Shown: positions 46,426 through 60,062, counted from the first letter of the stretch. The stretch: DNA of 64,000 nucleotides from Triplophysa rosa (GCF_024868665.1 NC_079902.1:18598072-18662071); one strand, 5' to 3'. Translations and numbers: made by a program. Notes: generated by a model not told the origin, from the letters alone.

Positions 46426-48100
46426 AGATTTGTAAAAAGCAAAATACTGAGCAAAGATAAATTCGAGTATTTTTGTCATCAGATTTGACAGCCACTTGTT
46501 TCATATGTGTCCAAAAGTGGGGGTCCACTGTATTACCTCAAATTATCCCTCATGTCAACATGAGGGTCCATGCAATGAAATCAATATGATGTCATTCTGC
46601 TAAGCGCTCCCAACTCTAGCATCATAACTGCTATCAGTGTCCTCTGTGTCGTTCGCGACAGCAGTTCAGCGACGGCTAACTAAACTGCATTGTGATCACC
46701 ATCCATCACAGGGGTCCATGACTATAATTCTGTGCTCTATACTCTTGCCTTTCATTACTTTGAGTTACAGAGTGAAAAGGGAGGCAGTGCGGTGTGATCC
46801 AGACTGTTAATTCTCCCGTCCGGTGCTCCTTATACCCTGTTCTCTCCATCATCGAGGTAATTACAGTTCCCGTTTTCCCAAGCTAAAGGTGTAAAATTCA
46901 ATCAGCAGTCAAGCAAATTTAAATCCCCAGCTCCCTTACGTAGAAGCAACAGAGCACAAATTATTGATTCATCTGTTAAGTCCTTTTTTGCTTGCTGTGG
47001 CAGCATGGGCACGTCTATCATGCAGACATTAGCAACAACAATAAACGACGCACCATGCAAAGCTTGAAACGGGCAGTTTTATTGACCAGAACTGCATTTT
47101 TTTTCATTAATTAATATTTTATTTTAAGTAAATGCATGAAGCTCTTGTTCCACATAAGGAAAGTCATACAAATGACCGAAAAGCAGCGATGACCTGAAAC
47201 TGTGGATCCACAGACACTGTCAGCCGAATTGCACATTTGAAAGACCTAGAAGCTAATGCGCTTGTATTGCTAAGATAAAGAATATCCATCTTCATCTCTC
47301 ACCCTGACAGATTCATTTAAAGGGAGGCGTGATGTTTGAAACGGCTTGTTTGCTGATTCTTCATATGTCTGCCAAGCCAAAACCAATATGACTCATCCCA
47401 CTGGTTCGGCCGCAACTTCCAGTCTGTCAGCAGTCCTGCTTCTCTGTCTTTCTCTTTCTCTCATTACAGACTTTTTCATTTCCACAGCCTACATTTTCTG
47501 CTTATCTAACAGAAGTAAGAGTCTGTCCATGTAAATAATATTTCTGTCCTTCTTATATTCGACTACATTACTCACTGCGGCGGCGCAGCGCGTTTGAGAA
47601 CTTTGAGAGGTCTTAATGAGAGTTTTGGAATGCATCAATTCTCAGCTTTTTCGAAGCTAACACATTAGTTAGCTTCAAAGGACTAATAAATGATCAGTTT
47701 CTCTGCGTTTGCCTGTGAACTCTCTCTCAGCGTGCCTGTGCCGATCTGCCGCGTGTTCTCTGTGCAGGGGAAGCTGCGAGTCTGTGCCGAGCTCTTCATT
47801 TACTACAAACCAGACTGAGAGCGCCATACGCCTCTGTGTGCGCAGGCACGTGTTGCACTCGGCTGATACACGGTCAGCTGTTTGCCCACGATAAGGCCTC
47901 TGCGGCGGGAGAGAAGAACCATAGAGAATTCCATTAATCTAGGAAAAGCAGTGCACTCTGCTGGTAAGCCCTATCACTGAATAAAGAAAGTGTCTGTCAT
48001 AACTCCATGAGATCGAGGCTTGTCACAGTTTAGATACTGATACGTATTAGCGGTCGAGAATCTGGCTAGATATAGATTGAGTATAAGTGTGCTGTGTGAC
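46426..48100. other. no gene seen; CpG-richer block at 47.57-47.92 kb
   Basis: The 47.57-47.92 kb block has raised CpG density but no identifiable promoter element or splice site. Short frames (47346-47534, 47709-47894) are unrecognised. Confidence 0.35.
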
Positions 48101-50447
48101 CAGTGTTGGGAAGATTACTTTGGAAATGTAATAGTTTACAGATTACAAGTTACTCTATTTAAAATGTTATAAGTAGTGCAACTATTTAATTACTTTATAA
48201 TAGTAAAGTAATTGATTACATTTGATTACCTTTTGATTACTTTTCTAAATTTCCCACGATTACGTGAGAACTGTTTATAATTTTCAAATATTGAAACCAA
48301 GTGGGGTAACCTTACAGTACTCAATACTGATTAGTATCAGACTTTCAAAATCCTTAATGAATTATAATTCATCTGTATTAAGATTATAATCAATGATAAA
48401 CTAATATAGAGTGATTTGTCCACTAGTTGGCGATTTAGGTTAACATTAATCATAGGAAAAGTTTTAAACCCTCGAGAAGATATGATACACAAATGTAAAT
48501 GTGTTAAAATTTAAAATACTCTTAAAATGCTACCTGTCTATGCGTTTAACTGCAGGTGGCAAACATTTGGTTCTGCTCATCATTTAAAAAGAGGCAGAGC
48601 CTACAGAAAAGCTTTGTTCTAGATTAGTGCTAAGTAGAGAGACTGTTTGATTACACCAGGCTAGAAACTGAATTGAAAACTGAATTCATTTGAAACAACA
48701 GAAAATGTGCATGTTATTTTGTATAAAAAAGTATATATTGTATTTTTATAGTGTTGTTCATTAAAGGAAAATAATAGGGCTTGTGTTAATACGTTCTTGT
48801 GATGAATCGTTCATTCTTGCTGTGAACGGATTTGAAATGACCAGCGCTGTTTCAAGGAATAGACAGATATGATGTTTCCTGAACTCATCCGTGGTTCATT
48901 TTGAACGTCTCAAATAACCAAATTGTTCGTCTTCAGGATAAAAAAAATCTGTCATAGCAAACATGAATCGTGGTAATGCGCTCCAGTTGAGTGTGTATAG
49001 TTGTCAATGAAAATCCGCGAAATTTGTTATGAATGGAGATGAACATCATTAAATAAACTACTGGACATGAACCAAGCAATACAGAGCTAAAATACATTTA
49101 CATTAGCATTGTGTAGCAGGCGGGAGTGGTCACTGGCTTTTCTAATCCTACATTATTTAATGATGATGGCGCATTTTGGTGGAAACTAAAGGGTCTACTT
49201 TTATTTGTGTACAACAGTGTTGTGCAGTAACGCGTTACTTAGTTTGATTACTTTTTTGGTAACGGAGTAATTTAACGCCTTATAATTCCTAAAATAGTAA
49301 TTAGATTATAGTTACAAGCCCAGGTAACTATACGTTACAGCTGCGTTACATCGTTGCCGTTGTATCATTTTATCATTTAAATTGTAAAAAGCGAAATAGC
49401 TTTTTCAAAGTCTGGATGCCTGCCTGTCGCACCCGCAACGTCATCAAACTGAAACGCGCCTGCGCGGAAAGTACTACCAAAGCCACTCCATGGAAAGCCT
49501 GCCACTTTAAGCTAAAAACTCGTAACGGCCAATGCTATCGCCGCGCATAGGAGACTAGACACCGGATATGATTGGCTCAACTTCTACTGTCGAGTGCCAG
49601 GCTGCTATTAGCAACATGTTATGTTTTGTCAGACTAGTTGAAAAAAATATGAAAAAATGTTTTAAGTTAAAATGTCACAGAGTTTAATTATTATTATTAT
49701 TTATGACAGGCTTTAGTGTGGAATAAGCAGAAAGAATGTATTAAAATAATTAAAGACGAGATAGAGTATGCACTTCCCAATAAAGTTTAGTCTTGAGAAG
49801 GCTAAAGAGGTTATTTTGTGTTTTTGAGGGGTGGGGGGGTTGTAATGTAACGAGTAGTGTAACTTATTACTTTTGAAATAAAGTAATCAGACCAGTAACT
49901 TGATTACTTTTAAAAGGAGTAATCAGTAATCAGTAATTTAATTACATTTCCAGAGTAACTTGCGCAACACTGGTGTACACTCACAATAACGACAAAACTG
50001 TGTGCTTTTATTAAATAAAGAAAGGTTAAGTTACAGACCTGGAGATGCTTCCTCAGGTTCAGCATTGAAGCCTTCGATGTCAAAAATAATTTCATAGAAA
50101 ACATATTTTGCACTGGACTGTTATAGTCACGCCCTTATCAGATTTTTGTATGAAATTATTTTTAAATTGCTGTGGAACGCATTTTTATTAGTCACCAGGC
50201 GGGCGGCAACTCTCAGACTGGACGTAGCTTTCAGAAGCAGTGTGGACTGAAATGATTGGCAGACGTGGCAGGCAGCTAATTCAAACAAGAACTATTCAAA
50301 ACCATCAGAATAGCATTGCTTTAAACAGCCTAGGCAGGAGGCATACAGAAAATATTCAGATGTAACGCCCTTTGTAATCATTACCTTTTTCGTAAGTAAC
50401 TTTAATTTAATTACATATTTTTTACATTAACTGTAACGAATTACAAT
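48101..50447. mobile_element. hAT-like element, left end clear, right end lost, with a nested hAT
   Basis: Begins CAGTGTTGGGAAGATTACTT, a familiar hAT end, with subterminal AAAGTAATTGATTAC and GATTACCTTTTGATTAC words. Similar TAATTACATATTTTTTAC and GTAACGAATTACAA words near 50400-50447 look like its right subterminal part. No matching terminal CCAACACTG or octamer duplication is found after them. The right limit is approximate. Confidence 0.5.
49215..49972. mobile_element. non-autonomous hAT, 758 bp, nested
   Basis: CAGTGTTGTGCAGTAACGCG at the left pairs with the complement of GAGTAACTTGCGCAACACTG at the right. Flanking octamers GTGTACAA (49207-49214) and GTGTACAC (49973-49980) agree at 7 of 8. 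No transposase frame. Confidence 0.88.
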
Positions 50448-53400
50448 TCTGAAAAATCTCATTTTAGGAAGAGCATTACTGGAAACAGTGAATCTCTGGC
50501 CACTGTCTGAGTCACAAATCTCATTTATACAAACCAGATTTCTGTTTATTTTTTCAGATCTTTTTTGCAATATCGGAAGACAAAACAAAAACATTGTATT
50601 GTCGTGACACACACTGGTTTGGAGAAATAAAGCAGACATATTTTTCATTATAAACAGTTTCATTTGATATTATTTTATTGCCACATATCTGTGTTTGAAG
50701 TCTTTTCATTTATGTACAAAGCATCTCTCTATTTGTTGTTATGCAGACGGCACTGAAGAAAGAATTATGAGCGCTTTTAGCTGTAAAATAATCGAGTTTC
50801 TGTCTGCCATAATAACCCTGCTGTTAGAAATCTGTGATGCTTGGAATGGTAGGTCTGCAGGTGATGTATTATACCATTTTCCCTCTGTGCGATCGTGTTG
50901 CACATTCCAAAGATTTGACAAATATTGTCTTTCAGGTGTTATATTTCCACAGCATAGTTTTAAAGTTGGGTCAGCCGTAATGGATCTGTAATGGAGCTTT
51001 CTCAGATTTAGATTTGAAAAATCTTTTATTATTCTTTATTCCAAAAAATTTAAGAGAGAGTGGAAGGTCAGTAGGACTGTAAAATGTGATCGCAGAAAGA
51101 GCGACAAATCAAACGCAAAAACAAAGTATCATAAAGTAAGTAACAAAAAACATAACATTCTAATAATATTGTCTTACAGTAGGCCTATATTAATGTGTGT
51201 GTGTGATGCCTCATGCCTATACAATCTATACTTTCAAATCTCACTGTAATGATATTTAGTGACAGCTCTCTGAAAGGAATAGATAGCGGGCCCTTGAGAA
51301 GCACCGGTGATAATCAATAACACTAGCAGGTACACATGAACGGAGCAGCATTTACACCCCATCCCTCTTCTCATCTGTGATTGTGTGCTCCTGCAGGCGT
51401 GTTTTTGGCTGTGAGATATTTAAGGTCCTTCTGTCCTGGGTCATGTGATTAACACAAGGTGTGAAAGTTTGCTGATGGTTAAATCTGATTTCTGATATTG
51501 TGTATCATTATAATTTACACTACTCATACGCTACTCGCAGTATAAAGTTGGGCTGAGCTGAATACAGAAGCATTAAAATATGTCTCACAGTCCTAAATAT
51601 TCACCATTGGCTTAAAACATAAGCACAAATGTTTTATTAAAGATAGATCAATAATGATTTATATGAAGTAATATTTTTATTGGAGTGAATCTGTACTTAG
51701 AAAACAGTTCAATAACTTATTTAATACAAATGTGAATATAGACCTTGTGTACACAAAGACTGCATGAAAACTACTACTACTACCACTCAAACGTAGCTTT
51801 TACTCATTCTGACAGAAACATCTGTAAAACATCTATGACAATACCAGAGATCTCTTTAGACTCTATAAAAATCTTGCTATTCGCAAGAGCTTCATTGATT
51901 TACTGTTGGGCTGGCTTGTCACAGCTTATCAGGTCTTATTGTGACCATGAACACACACGCGCACACACATACACTAATGCATCACACCTGACCATGCAGA
52001 CAGGCAGACAAATTTCCTTTTTCCTGAATTAAGATTTAAATTCAACATAGAGATCATGATTTCCATCTCACAAAAAATGGCTTCATGTTGTTTGGATTCA
52101 TTCAGAATTGAAGTTTAAATGACAGCATTCTTGGATTATTTAAGCACAGACCATAAAAAAATATCAAACAGTCAAATATAATCAAATTAAATTAAATGCA
52201 CAATTCTTTGGTTAGCTAGCCTTTACACTTGACGTCAAAATCATATTTCTGGAATGCATTACTTATTTATACTGAAATAAAGAATGATCAAAAACTACTC
52301 TTGCAGTAGTTAGATTAATTTCTTAAAAATAAATAGGTAATGTTAATATAGAATATGATTTTATGTATGAATTGCCATTCTGCAAAATGTTTGTTCTAAT
52401 TCAAATTCATGGAATTAGAATGTAAAAGGCATTCTCTCTTCTCAATCTAAAGACTCTCAAAAGGCCAAAGAGCTAATATTGAATAAAATTTCATATGCAT
52501 ATTTAGGGCAGGGCTCAAAAAACCCAGACTTTATTTGATGAATGAATTAAAAACAGAATAATTCAAAATACAAAGGGAGCCATTCTGTGGCCAATATCCC
52601 TCCCACACTCACAAGAACTTCAAATACCCAACATCTGTCTCAATGACAGCTGCTCAGCTCACAGTCTGAGAACTTATCACATACAGCTGGGGTATTTATG
52701 ATGAATTATGCAGAAATTATTTTGATTTCTCTGTGAGAAATTTAGCTCTTTTTATTTAGTTATTCCATCGGGCGTAGAAGCAAAGGCAGCATTTAGAAAA
52801 AACTGCACCATAAACCAACATCTGGGATGTGTGCAGACAGTAAGAAAACAATAACTCTTTTTATTTTACACCTGGTATAAAATATGTGTGTGTTTCTTAC
52901 AGTGGCAGATTAACAATGATTGAATCTCACATTTTTACCTCCCTTGGCGTACACAATACCTGTTAACCACATCAACAGTGAGAGCAGAGATTGAGAAAAT
53001 TCTGTTATTTTCGTTTATTTGACTAATCTAAAATGTGGGTGGCAAAGTCACATACAATGCATCCAGTTTAACCCGACCTTAACTTTTTTACATAATGCTG
53101 TAAGCAATCATTTATTTACACTCATTAGTCATTACAGTTCATCAATTTTGGCCCAACCGAGAAAGCTAATTGGTTGTGAGCTCCCTTGAGAATTTCTAAT
53201 GTGTTTTAGTATGGCGTTCTTTGATTTATAAGCTCACTTTTTTCACATTTTCCGCATTGATTCAGGATATAAATCTACATAGTTTTGAGAAACAGAATGA
53301 AAGTATATTAACCAGCAGTGAAAGTACATCATGTACTCTTATTGTGCTGACAACATTATCAACCACACTTAATAAACAAACACATGAGGACAAAATTTAA

Positions 53401-53459
53401 ATACATTAATTTACATTTGAGTATTAGACTGAAGCTTTTATCCAAAGCAACATGCAGTG
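50448..53459. other. no gene seen; long AT-rich unique stretch
   Basis: Short frames at 50695-50991 and 51745-52032 have no recognised domain. No repeat family found. Confidence 0.4.
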
Positions 53460-53665
53460 CATTCAATGAATCAATTGATTCATCAATGAATGAATCAATT
53501 AATCGATCAATGAATAAACATGAATCTATCACCGAATCAATTGATGAATCAATATGAATCTATCCATCCATCCATGAATTAATCAATGAACGAATCTATC
53601 AATGAATCAATATGAATCTATCAACGAATCCATAATCAACAAATCTATCAATGAATCAATCAACA
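53460..53665. repeat. degenerate minisatellite, unit near ATGAATCA
   Basis: About 200 bp built of TGAATCAAT, TGAATCTATC and CATCCATCC variants with irregular spacing. Not a CRISPR array: repeats are short, imperfect and without uniform spacers. Confidence 0.85.
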
Positions 53666-54659
53666 GCAAGCTCTAATCTGAACAACCCTACTGAACTTTA
53701 TTCCTAACACTGAAGTCTAAACAATGCATTTTTACTAACTGTTCATGTTAAAGAAACTGTTGACAGCTAGTAAGTCCGCTCAACAGCTCGATCAGTTAGT
53801 CAGTCATCTCTCCCCACCACAGCGTGTAAGTGCTACCGTGGATGTGACTGGGGAAACTCCTGCTGTGCTGCCTGCAGGTGAACTGTCACCGTGTGATGTA
53901 TTGTAGACACCGAACAACAGGAAACCGTCATGTGAAAGTCAATGCCACAACGTCCCAAAGACAATCTATGGCCAGCGGGCTAAATTATGATCACTATCCC
54001 AATAGGCAAAGACACGGCATTCCATCTCCTAGTTTCTCTCTGTCTTTGTGTTTTATACTTCCTCTTTTTCTCCAGACTGTACCGCCAAAATCTGTAATGT
54101 GGCAGTCAGGCATGGCATGATTGAATTTATGGAGCCGGGGGAAACAGGCTTGCCTTGAGAGCCTCATATTGTATTTTGAAGGGATTCTGCTAGCAATTCT
54201 GCCCATCTCCCAGTCAGTCATGTGAATCAGGGGTTACCCGAGAGAAGTGCATAGATTAGAATCAAATGCAATGTGTAAAAACAAAATCTGATAAATGATG
54301 TAGTGAAGTAAAACGAGAACAGATTGTTTTAGGTCAGCATTTTCAAAACCAAGTTACGAGTACAGAAACTGATCAAGCAGTGTGTTTTTAAATCAGAGAA
54401 AAAGATCAAATGTACGTTTCGTTGCTTATGTTATTAGTATTATTCTTACAGTGGTCATCCTGCATACGTATAGTTGTGTTTGAGCTATGGACAGAATGAC
54501 TTACTGGAAAAGAATGGATGCAAAAAATTACTTCAGGCAAAATGTGGCACTGTTGGGACTACAGTTTGAACATAAATGATAACTCAAATCGTAGCAGATT
54601 AAGAAACGTGAACACCCTTAATGGTGCTACAAAAGGTTCCACGTTTTCATAGTCTAAAC
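53666..54659. other. no gene seen
   Basis: Unique-looking; 54090-54260 is non-repetitive and of balanced composition. CCTTAATGGTGCTACAAAAGG near 54617 may belong to a GGTTC-type repeat continuing after 55090. Confidence 0.35.
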
Positions 54660-54818
54660 CAGTGGTTCTCAAAAATGTTCATTGTAAGGTTCCCTTTGGG
54701 TAGGGTGAATCGCTTTGCGGCCCCCCAAATAAAGACTTATAATCTTAAACTTCGAATTTGAATCAATCCAAAACATATTCAGTAATACAATACTGGAACA
54801 TCAATCCCCCTTCCCTTT
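54660..54818 (+). mobile_element. left end of a hAT-like element
   Basis: Starts CAGTGGTTCTCAAAAATG, the typical start of Charlie-type hAT copies, followed by a GCGGCCCCCC run. The right end is absent; sequence of the TTAA-type family takes over at 54819. Confidence 0.45.
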
Positions 54819-55084
54819 CCAAGCACTACGGTGGCTGAGACGGGACTAAGATGTTGTCACTTTTTCGCTTCTTTGCTGAAGGAGATAACGTATGTACGAA
54901 ACGCTGTACGAGCAGTAAAAACATGGTGAATTCCGTGCAAGGGGACCCGTGGTGTATGTAGATAGAAACAGCTCATTCTAAGGAAACAAAACATAACGCT
55001 TCATTATGTAAGGTCTTTATACACCTCTGAAGACATAGTTATGTATATTAAATTGCATTTCTGCCGATAGATCCTCCGTAACCT
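54819..55084 (+). mobile_element. truncated TTAA-type DNA element
   Basis: Shares CAAGCACTACGGTGGCT, ATTCTAAGG, CTTCATTATGTAAGGTC and GATAGATCCTC with the copies at 2958-3325 and 28476-29189. Both ends are lost. Confidence 0.65.
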
Positions 55085-56359
55085 CACATGGCACCTTAAA
55101 AGGTTCTTTATGGAAAGAATATGGCATTATGGCATTGTGATTAGCATCTTTGTTTTTACCAGTGTATTGCTTTTCTAAGAGACCAGACTACTAATGCTAA
55201 TGAAGTATTATTATTTGTTATTTCTCGACAAGCTCGGGTCATCTCGTACACACCTCAGTGTTTATCATGCAGAAGGCGCTCTTCAGCAGCTTGTAACCTT
55301 GAGGGCTACTTTCTGTTAAGAACGCACACTACACCTGTTGACCAATAAGAAAAGGTTGTCTTCTTTTAATTAACTAGTGTGTTTGTACGAAAACAGATGG
55401 CTCTCTCTAGAGACATCACACACCAAGAGAGATGAAGAGAACTACCGGTTTGTGCTCACTGCTCAATAAAACAAATCTTTAACCAACCTGTTTCTCTTTT
55501 ATTTTATTATCATGAAATTGAATATAAACATCCACATATCAACATCCATGCAAAAAGCCAACCACATGACAAAGCTAAGCTGACAGCGACACACATGCGT
55601 CAGTTTATTGGATGTTTATCCACCAGCTATTAAGCAGGGTAGCTTCCTAACCATCACAGGGAGACACCAGCGATTGTTCTTTTTTGCTCTTCTAAGAACA
55701 CGATAAAGCTTTAATGAGCCGTTCAATTTCCACGAGCGGGGTCTGGCAACACACAGAGGGTCCGCATTATGTAATAGATCAATTAAACCCTGACTGAGGC
55801 AGGGCGTGGACTCCTGTCTGGCTGTGCAACGGTCTCATGAGTACAGGTTCCCTTTATCTCCATGCAAACATCTGAGCAGGGGCCAATAAATTCATCAGGG
55901 TCTCTTTAAGACATGTGACATGTCCATTTTCCAGCCGTCAGCAGCTTTCCTGACTTTTGCATTTTAGCGGGCTGATTAACGCTCTTGGAGAAGGAGCAAA
56001 AATGTCCATTTAGGCCTGGGCATCAATGTCAATTGTGAGAATATTAGGGATAAGTAGATGGCAGACGGATTTGGTGTGCATTGCAATTTGGGATGCATGA
56101 CACAGACATGCACACAAACTGTATGAACATGTCCACAAACATTCTGTGTAGTTAAAAATACGTTCATTCGGATCATCTAATATACATTGAAAAATGATTA
56201 TTAAAATTATTTATATTTTATAATTACAACTGATATAAAAGTTTTAAAAATACCATTCACTTAAGCATACTGTATCAGAGATTCATACTTCAGCCGCAAA
56301 AATGAGATATATATTTTAATACAATTATTGATATTATTGGTCGCACCACATGATAAGTG
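55085..56359. other. no gene seen; conserved-looking unique DNA at 55.68-56.03 kb
   Basis: AAAAGGTTCTTTATGG at 55097 suggests a short repeat remnant. The following 55680-56030 is non-repetitive, GC-balanced and stop-rich, with conserved-non-coding texture, by impression only. Confidence 0.3.
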
Positions 56360-56470
56360 GTCGTTATACATCATTGACCCATAAACACAAAACCAATGAG
56401 ACATTTCTCAAAATATCTTTGTTTGTGTTCCACAGAACAAAACGTTATATACATGTATAGCCAAAAGATT
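56360..56470. mobile_element. fragment of a palindromic TTAA-type MITE
   Basis: Holds CATAAACACAAAACCAATGA and CAAAATATCTTTGTTTGTGT followed by CACAGAACAAAA, words of the right arm. Both ends are lost. Confidence 0.5.
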
Positions 56471-57475
56471 AAACAGGCACTCGAATAACAATGCAGACCA
56501 CAGACTGCTGCAATTTTGAGCAGGGAGCTCACTGAAACGACAGCGCTGCAATTTCATTCAAATCAATAGAAATTGCCACATGAAATGATTGGCTGGCTGG
56601 ATTTGGCCTGTGGGCCAGTTGATGAGCCCTGATCTACCTAATCCTACAGTCTACATTTCCCATCACACAGTCCAAAAGGTTCCTGCCATGACTGACAAAT
56701 CAAGCACATAGAGTTGATCAATTATTGATTTGGTCATCTGCCCAAGGCTGTCAAACCACCTGATGCCCTTAAATATCTCTCATCTCCTCCAGTGTAACAT
56801 GAAGAACTACAATCCATCATCTATATATATTTTTGTGCTGTGAATCCACTGCCATGTACTCGCATTAGCATTGGCTAACCTTTGGCCTAGCTGTCAGCAC
56901 AACACTTAAGAACTGTATCTGCGAACAGCACCTGTTTTTGTTGTGCATTTTAATGCATAAATAACAATAATGTCTGAGTAATCGTGTGTTTAGTAATCAA
57001 ATTGTCTTTAAAGCTACTTTAAAACACTTAAAAAAGACAACACTGTGTAAAAGCAGACAACATAACTAGCTGTGTGTTTGGATAAACAAACCGTTTTCAC
57101 CAAGGTTCAAAATGATTCACTTTTTGACTGTAATAAAATGAAATCGTCTTTAATTTGCTTGCTAAACTCCTCCTTCCCTTCACCTCTATTCTCTTCTCTT
57201 CACCTCATCTAGATCTGACAGAAATGAAAAACCAGAAACGAAATTCGAAATCAAACCAATCGAAATCAAAACGTGACCCACACTACTGTCAAAAAAGGGT
57301 AGTTGGTAGACAATTTCTGATGCTTTGCCATATTGCTAATTTTAACTACATTACTTCCAAATCCTGCCCGTAATGTCAGAAAGGTCAAAATGCAAAATGA
57401 CTGACGGGCACATTTATGATGATTTTCTAACAGCGAGTTTACTGATGGGACTTTTTTGTCGTATATAAAGTCTAA
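56471..57475. other. no gene seen
   Basis: Non-coding; nothing recognised. Confidence 0.4.
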
Positions 57476-57620
57476 TACTGTGTCTACACCGGACGCGACT
57501 GGCGCGACACGACCAGCGTGGACACAATTTTCAATTATAATGGATTGTAGTGCGTTCTATTGTTTTATATATTTTTTGCGTCGCATTGTGCCGTGCCGTG
57601 TCCGGGGTAGACACGGTGTA
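57476..57620. mobile_element. small TA-type MITE, second copy
   Basis: TACTGTGTCTACACCGGACG at the left and GTCCGGGGTAGACACGGTGT at the right are inverted repeats of more than 20 bp, with TA at each border. Same family as 32684-32833. About 145 bp with no ORF. Confidence 0.8.
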
Positions 57621-58755
57621 AGGCTTTAATGGTCCCTCAGACCCCGGTTTGGAATACATCTTGCTTGAAACATTTTAGGTAAAAGAACACATTAGGTAAA
57701 AAGAAAAATCTCTCATTAAAAATTTAACTTTTATTCAATATTAAGAATGGAAACATGAAAATGTACTTTGTAACAGGAAGGAACAACCCATAACTCTCAA
57801 TGGGGTGTACAATAAGGTAGGGCTTTTGTCTAAAGATGCATTTTAAATGCTAATGGAATTGTCTGCTATAGGGTGTCCAAGCACAAAAAGAGAGAGAGAG
57901 AGTTTAGAAAATATAGAAGTGAAGGTCGCATCAGGTAAACCCTCATGACCTCATCTTACATTGCCAAGATTACAGTAAAACAGACTGTGGTATTGCAATT
58001 GAAAGGCTGATCTGGTGCGAGACTTCTGTGAGCTTTGACAGAGAGATGAGAGAGAAAAGGCTAGTGGTCGCATGGGTTTTAGTTTGGCGATTGGGACACG
58101 AAAGTCCCACAAAAAGCTGCTAAATCCCAAAATGCTGAAACCAATACCTCGTGCCTGATATTAGTTAATAATCTGTTTAAAATCTTGATCACTAAATTTG
58201 ATGTAAACTGATGACTGATGTGTGCCAAGGAGATTAGCGTTTTGATTAATGATAAAATGCTGGATTACTGCAGTATATAACTGATGAATGCAAAGGCATG
58301 CAGAGACAATTATATATCCTGGTTTCATATTCCACCATCTGTCTTAGTTTAACTGATCTTGAAGACAATAATTTATTTATTTATTCATGATTTGTTTGTG
58401 AGATGCATATGGTACCATTGTCGTTCCCTGACTTAACTGTCAATTCAACCTAATTGAGTCTCAGAACAGGCCAAGTCCCGATTTTACGAATGTCACTCCA
58501 ATGAATATTCTGTTTAGATGTTTTTTTTGTTACTTTAGCTTGACTGCTACATCACTGCAATTTATGGTTCAACTATCATAAGAAAGCAAGCACAGCGACA
58601 TGCGTCCTTAGTGTGTGTGGGCTGTGTTGTTCTTTGAACCATTAATAGAAACATAAGTGCTACATAAAACACTACATCTGTGTCTTCCTCCTAACAATAT
58701 TGAGGGGTAGGCTGAAACCATATGGTGCGAACAAAAAAGGAAACATTTTTTGCAT
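57621..58755. other. no gene seen
   Basis: Non-coding; a short (GA)n tract at about 57889-57902. No repeat family recognised. Confidence 0.4.
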
Positions 58756-58763
58756 GCTGTTAT

Positions 58764-59905
58764 TAGGGGTGTGCGATATTGGCAAAAAATGATTATCTCG
58801 ATGTGCTCTGGGATTTTGCCGATAACGATAACCAAACGATATTTTAAATGCATCCTTAGAAAATATGTTTGTAAGTCTTATATTATACTACTAGCTTAAT
58901 TTTGCAACACGCTAACAGAATATTGATTACTCATAATAGTAATAATGAAAACAATAAATTGAAGAGAGGTCTTAAGATTTATTATTTTAAATAACAAAAC
59001 AAAGAAATTGCAAAACACTGATCAATGAAAATATTTTTTACATTACAATTTTAAATGTTTGCAATTATAAACAAATGACTCTCTTCAAATTCTGTAAAAT
59101 GTGTCAAAAAACTTAAATAAAATACATGGAGAACAGTAGCACTGTACAATTGCACAAAGATACTAGAGAAAATGTAACAGTTTTCAACAATTTGCAAAAA
59201 AATTAAATCACTTAAGATTCAGTCAAATATTGTACTATAATGTAAACAAATGACACAGTACAGTTTGGCGATGTAATTGCTGACCGCATTTGTTATGTCT
59301 TGCCATCTGCCACTTTTTTTGTCGTAAGGTACTTGTTTGCCAAATGATTCCCCCAATGTTTGCTGCGTGTGTTTTTTTGCTTTTACCCTGTCTGCTGCAG
59401 ACGGGTCGTGTTCAGTTGATTCCCGCAGATTTTCATATTCGTCGTACTCTTGGCGATGGCTAGTTCGAAGATGGTGAAAAAGATTGGTTGTCGAGCTGCT
59501 TTTGACGGCTACAGACTTTCGGCAAAGTTTGCAGATTGGCGTTTTTTGAATAACATCTGACCTTTCAAAACCAAACCACCTCCATGCTAATGATGACGAC
59601 CCACGTCTGGCAATTAAATCCAGGTTGCGAGGTTGTTGGTGTTTGACTATTTTCTCTCCCTGTTTTCTTGCTCATCTTTAACTTCTGTCATAAAGACCGC
59701 ATGGATGCGCTGCTATGTCACGATCTGAATGCGCACGAGCAGACGGCGCAGTAGGTGACCACAGCACGCAGTGAATTCGTGGACAGTGAATGCGGGTTTT
59801 TGATTGGTTATTAAAAGTGAGTGACATACTCGATAATGTGATTTCGCACATCGTTAAAACAACATTTACGATATTATCGCATACGATATATATCGCACAC
59901 CCCTA
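58764..59905 (-). mobile_element. hAT element with BED-finger remnant, 1142 bp
   Basis: Ends TAGGGGTGTGCGATAT and ATATCGCACACCCCTA are perfect 16-bp inverted repeats. A perfect 8-bp duplication GCTGTTAT lies at 58756-58763 and 59906-59913. The minus strand carries the N-terminal BED-finger part of a hAT transposase, and the catalytic and dimerisation parts are deleted. It is an internally deleted derivative of an autonomous ZBED-type hAT. Confidence 0.95.
59219..59671 (-). pseudogene. BED zinc-finger fragment of a hAT (ZBED-type) transposase
   Basis: An open frame of about 150 codons without an in-frame ATG. It reads SSSLAWRWFGFERSD, then PICKLCRKSVAVKSSSTTN, then LFHHLRTSHRQEYDEYE. This gives the aromatic lead (W, F), the C-x2-C pair and the H-x4-H pair of a BED finger (59584-59456), whose role in hAT transposases is to bind the element ends. 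Downstream it continues RWQDITNAVSNYIAK, typical of the region following the finger, then stops. The RNase-H-like DDE domain and the C-terminal hAT dimerisation domain are missing, so it cannot transpose. An upstream ATG (MSKKTG...) is in another frame, suggesting a frameshift near the start. Confidence 0.82.
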
Positions 59906-59913
59906 GCTGTTAT

Positions 59914-60060
59914 TATTGGAAGCCACTCGACAAACAAGTGTAATATTAAAAATAATATAGTTAGGCAAGACAAAAACTCAATATTGAATGCCACATGAGA
60001 GTTTAGCTTTGACTTTATATAATTATTAATTCTCTAGAATAAACAAGGTCAATCCCTTAA
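59914..60060. other. short spacer, nothing seen
   Basis: No feature recognised between the hAT duplication and the next element. Confidence 0.4.
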
Positions 60061-60062
60061 TA

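Noticed and set aside
53460..53665. Possible CRISPR-like repeat array
   Set aside because: Units are short, degenerate and without uniform spacers; a drifted minisatellite in a vertebrate genome.
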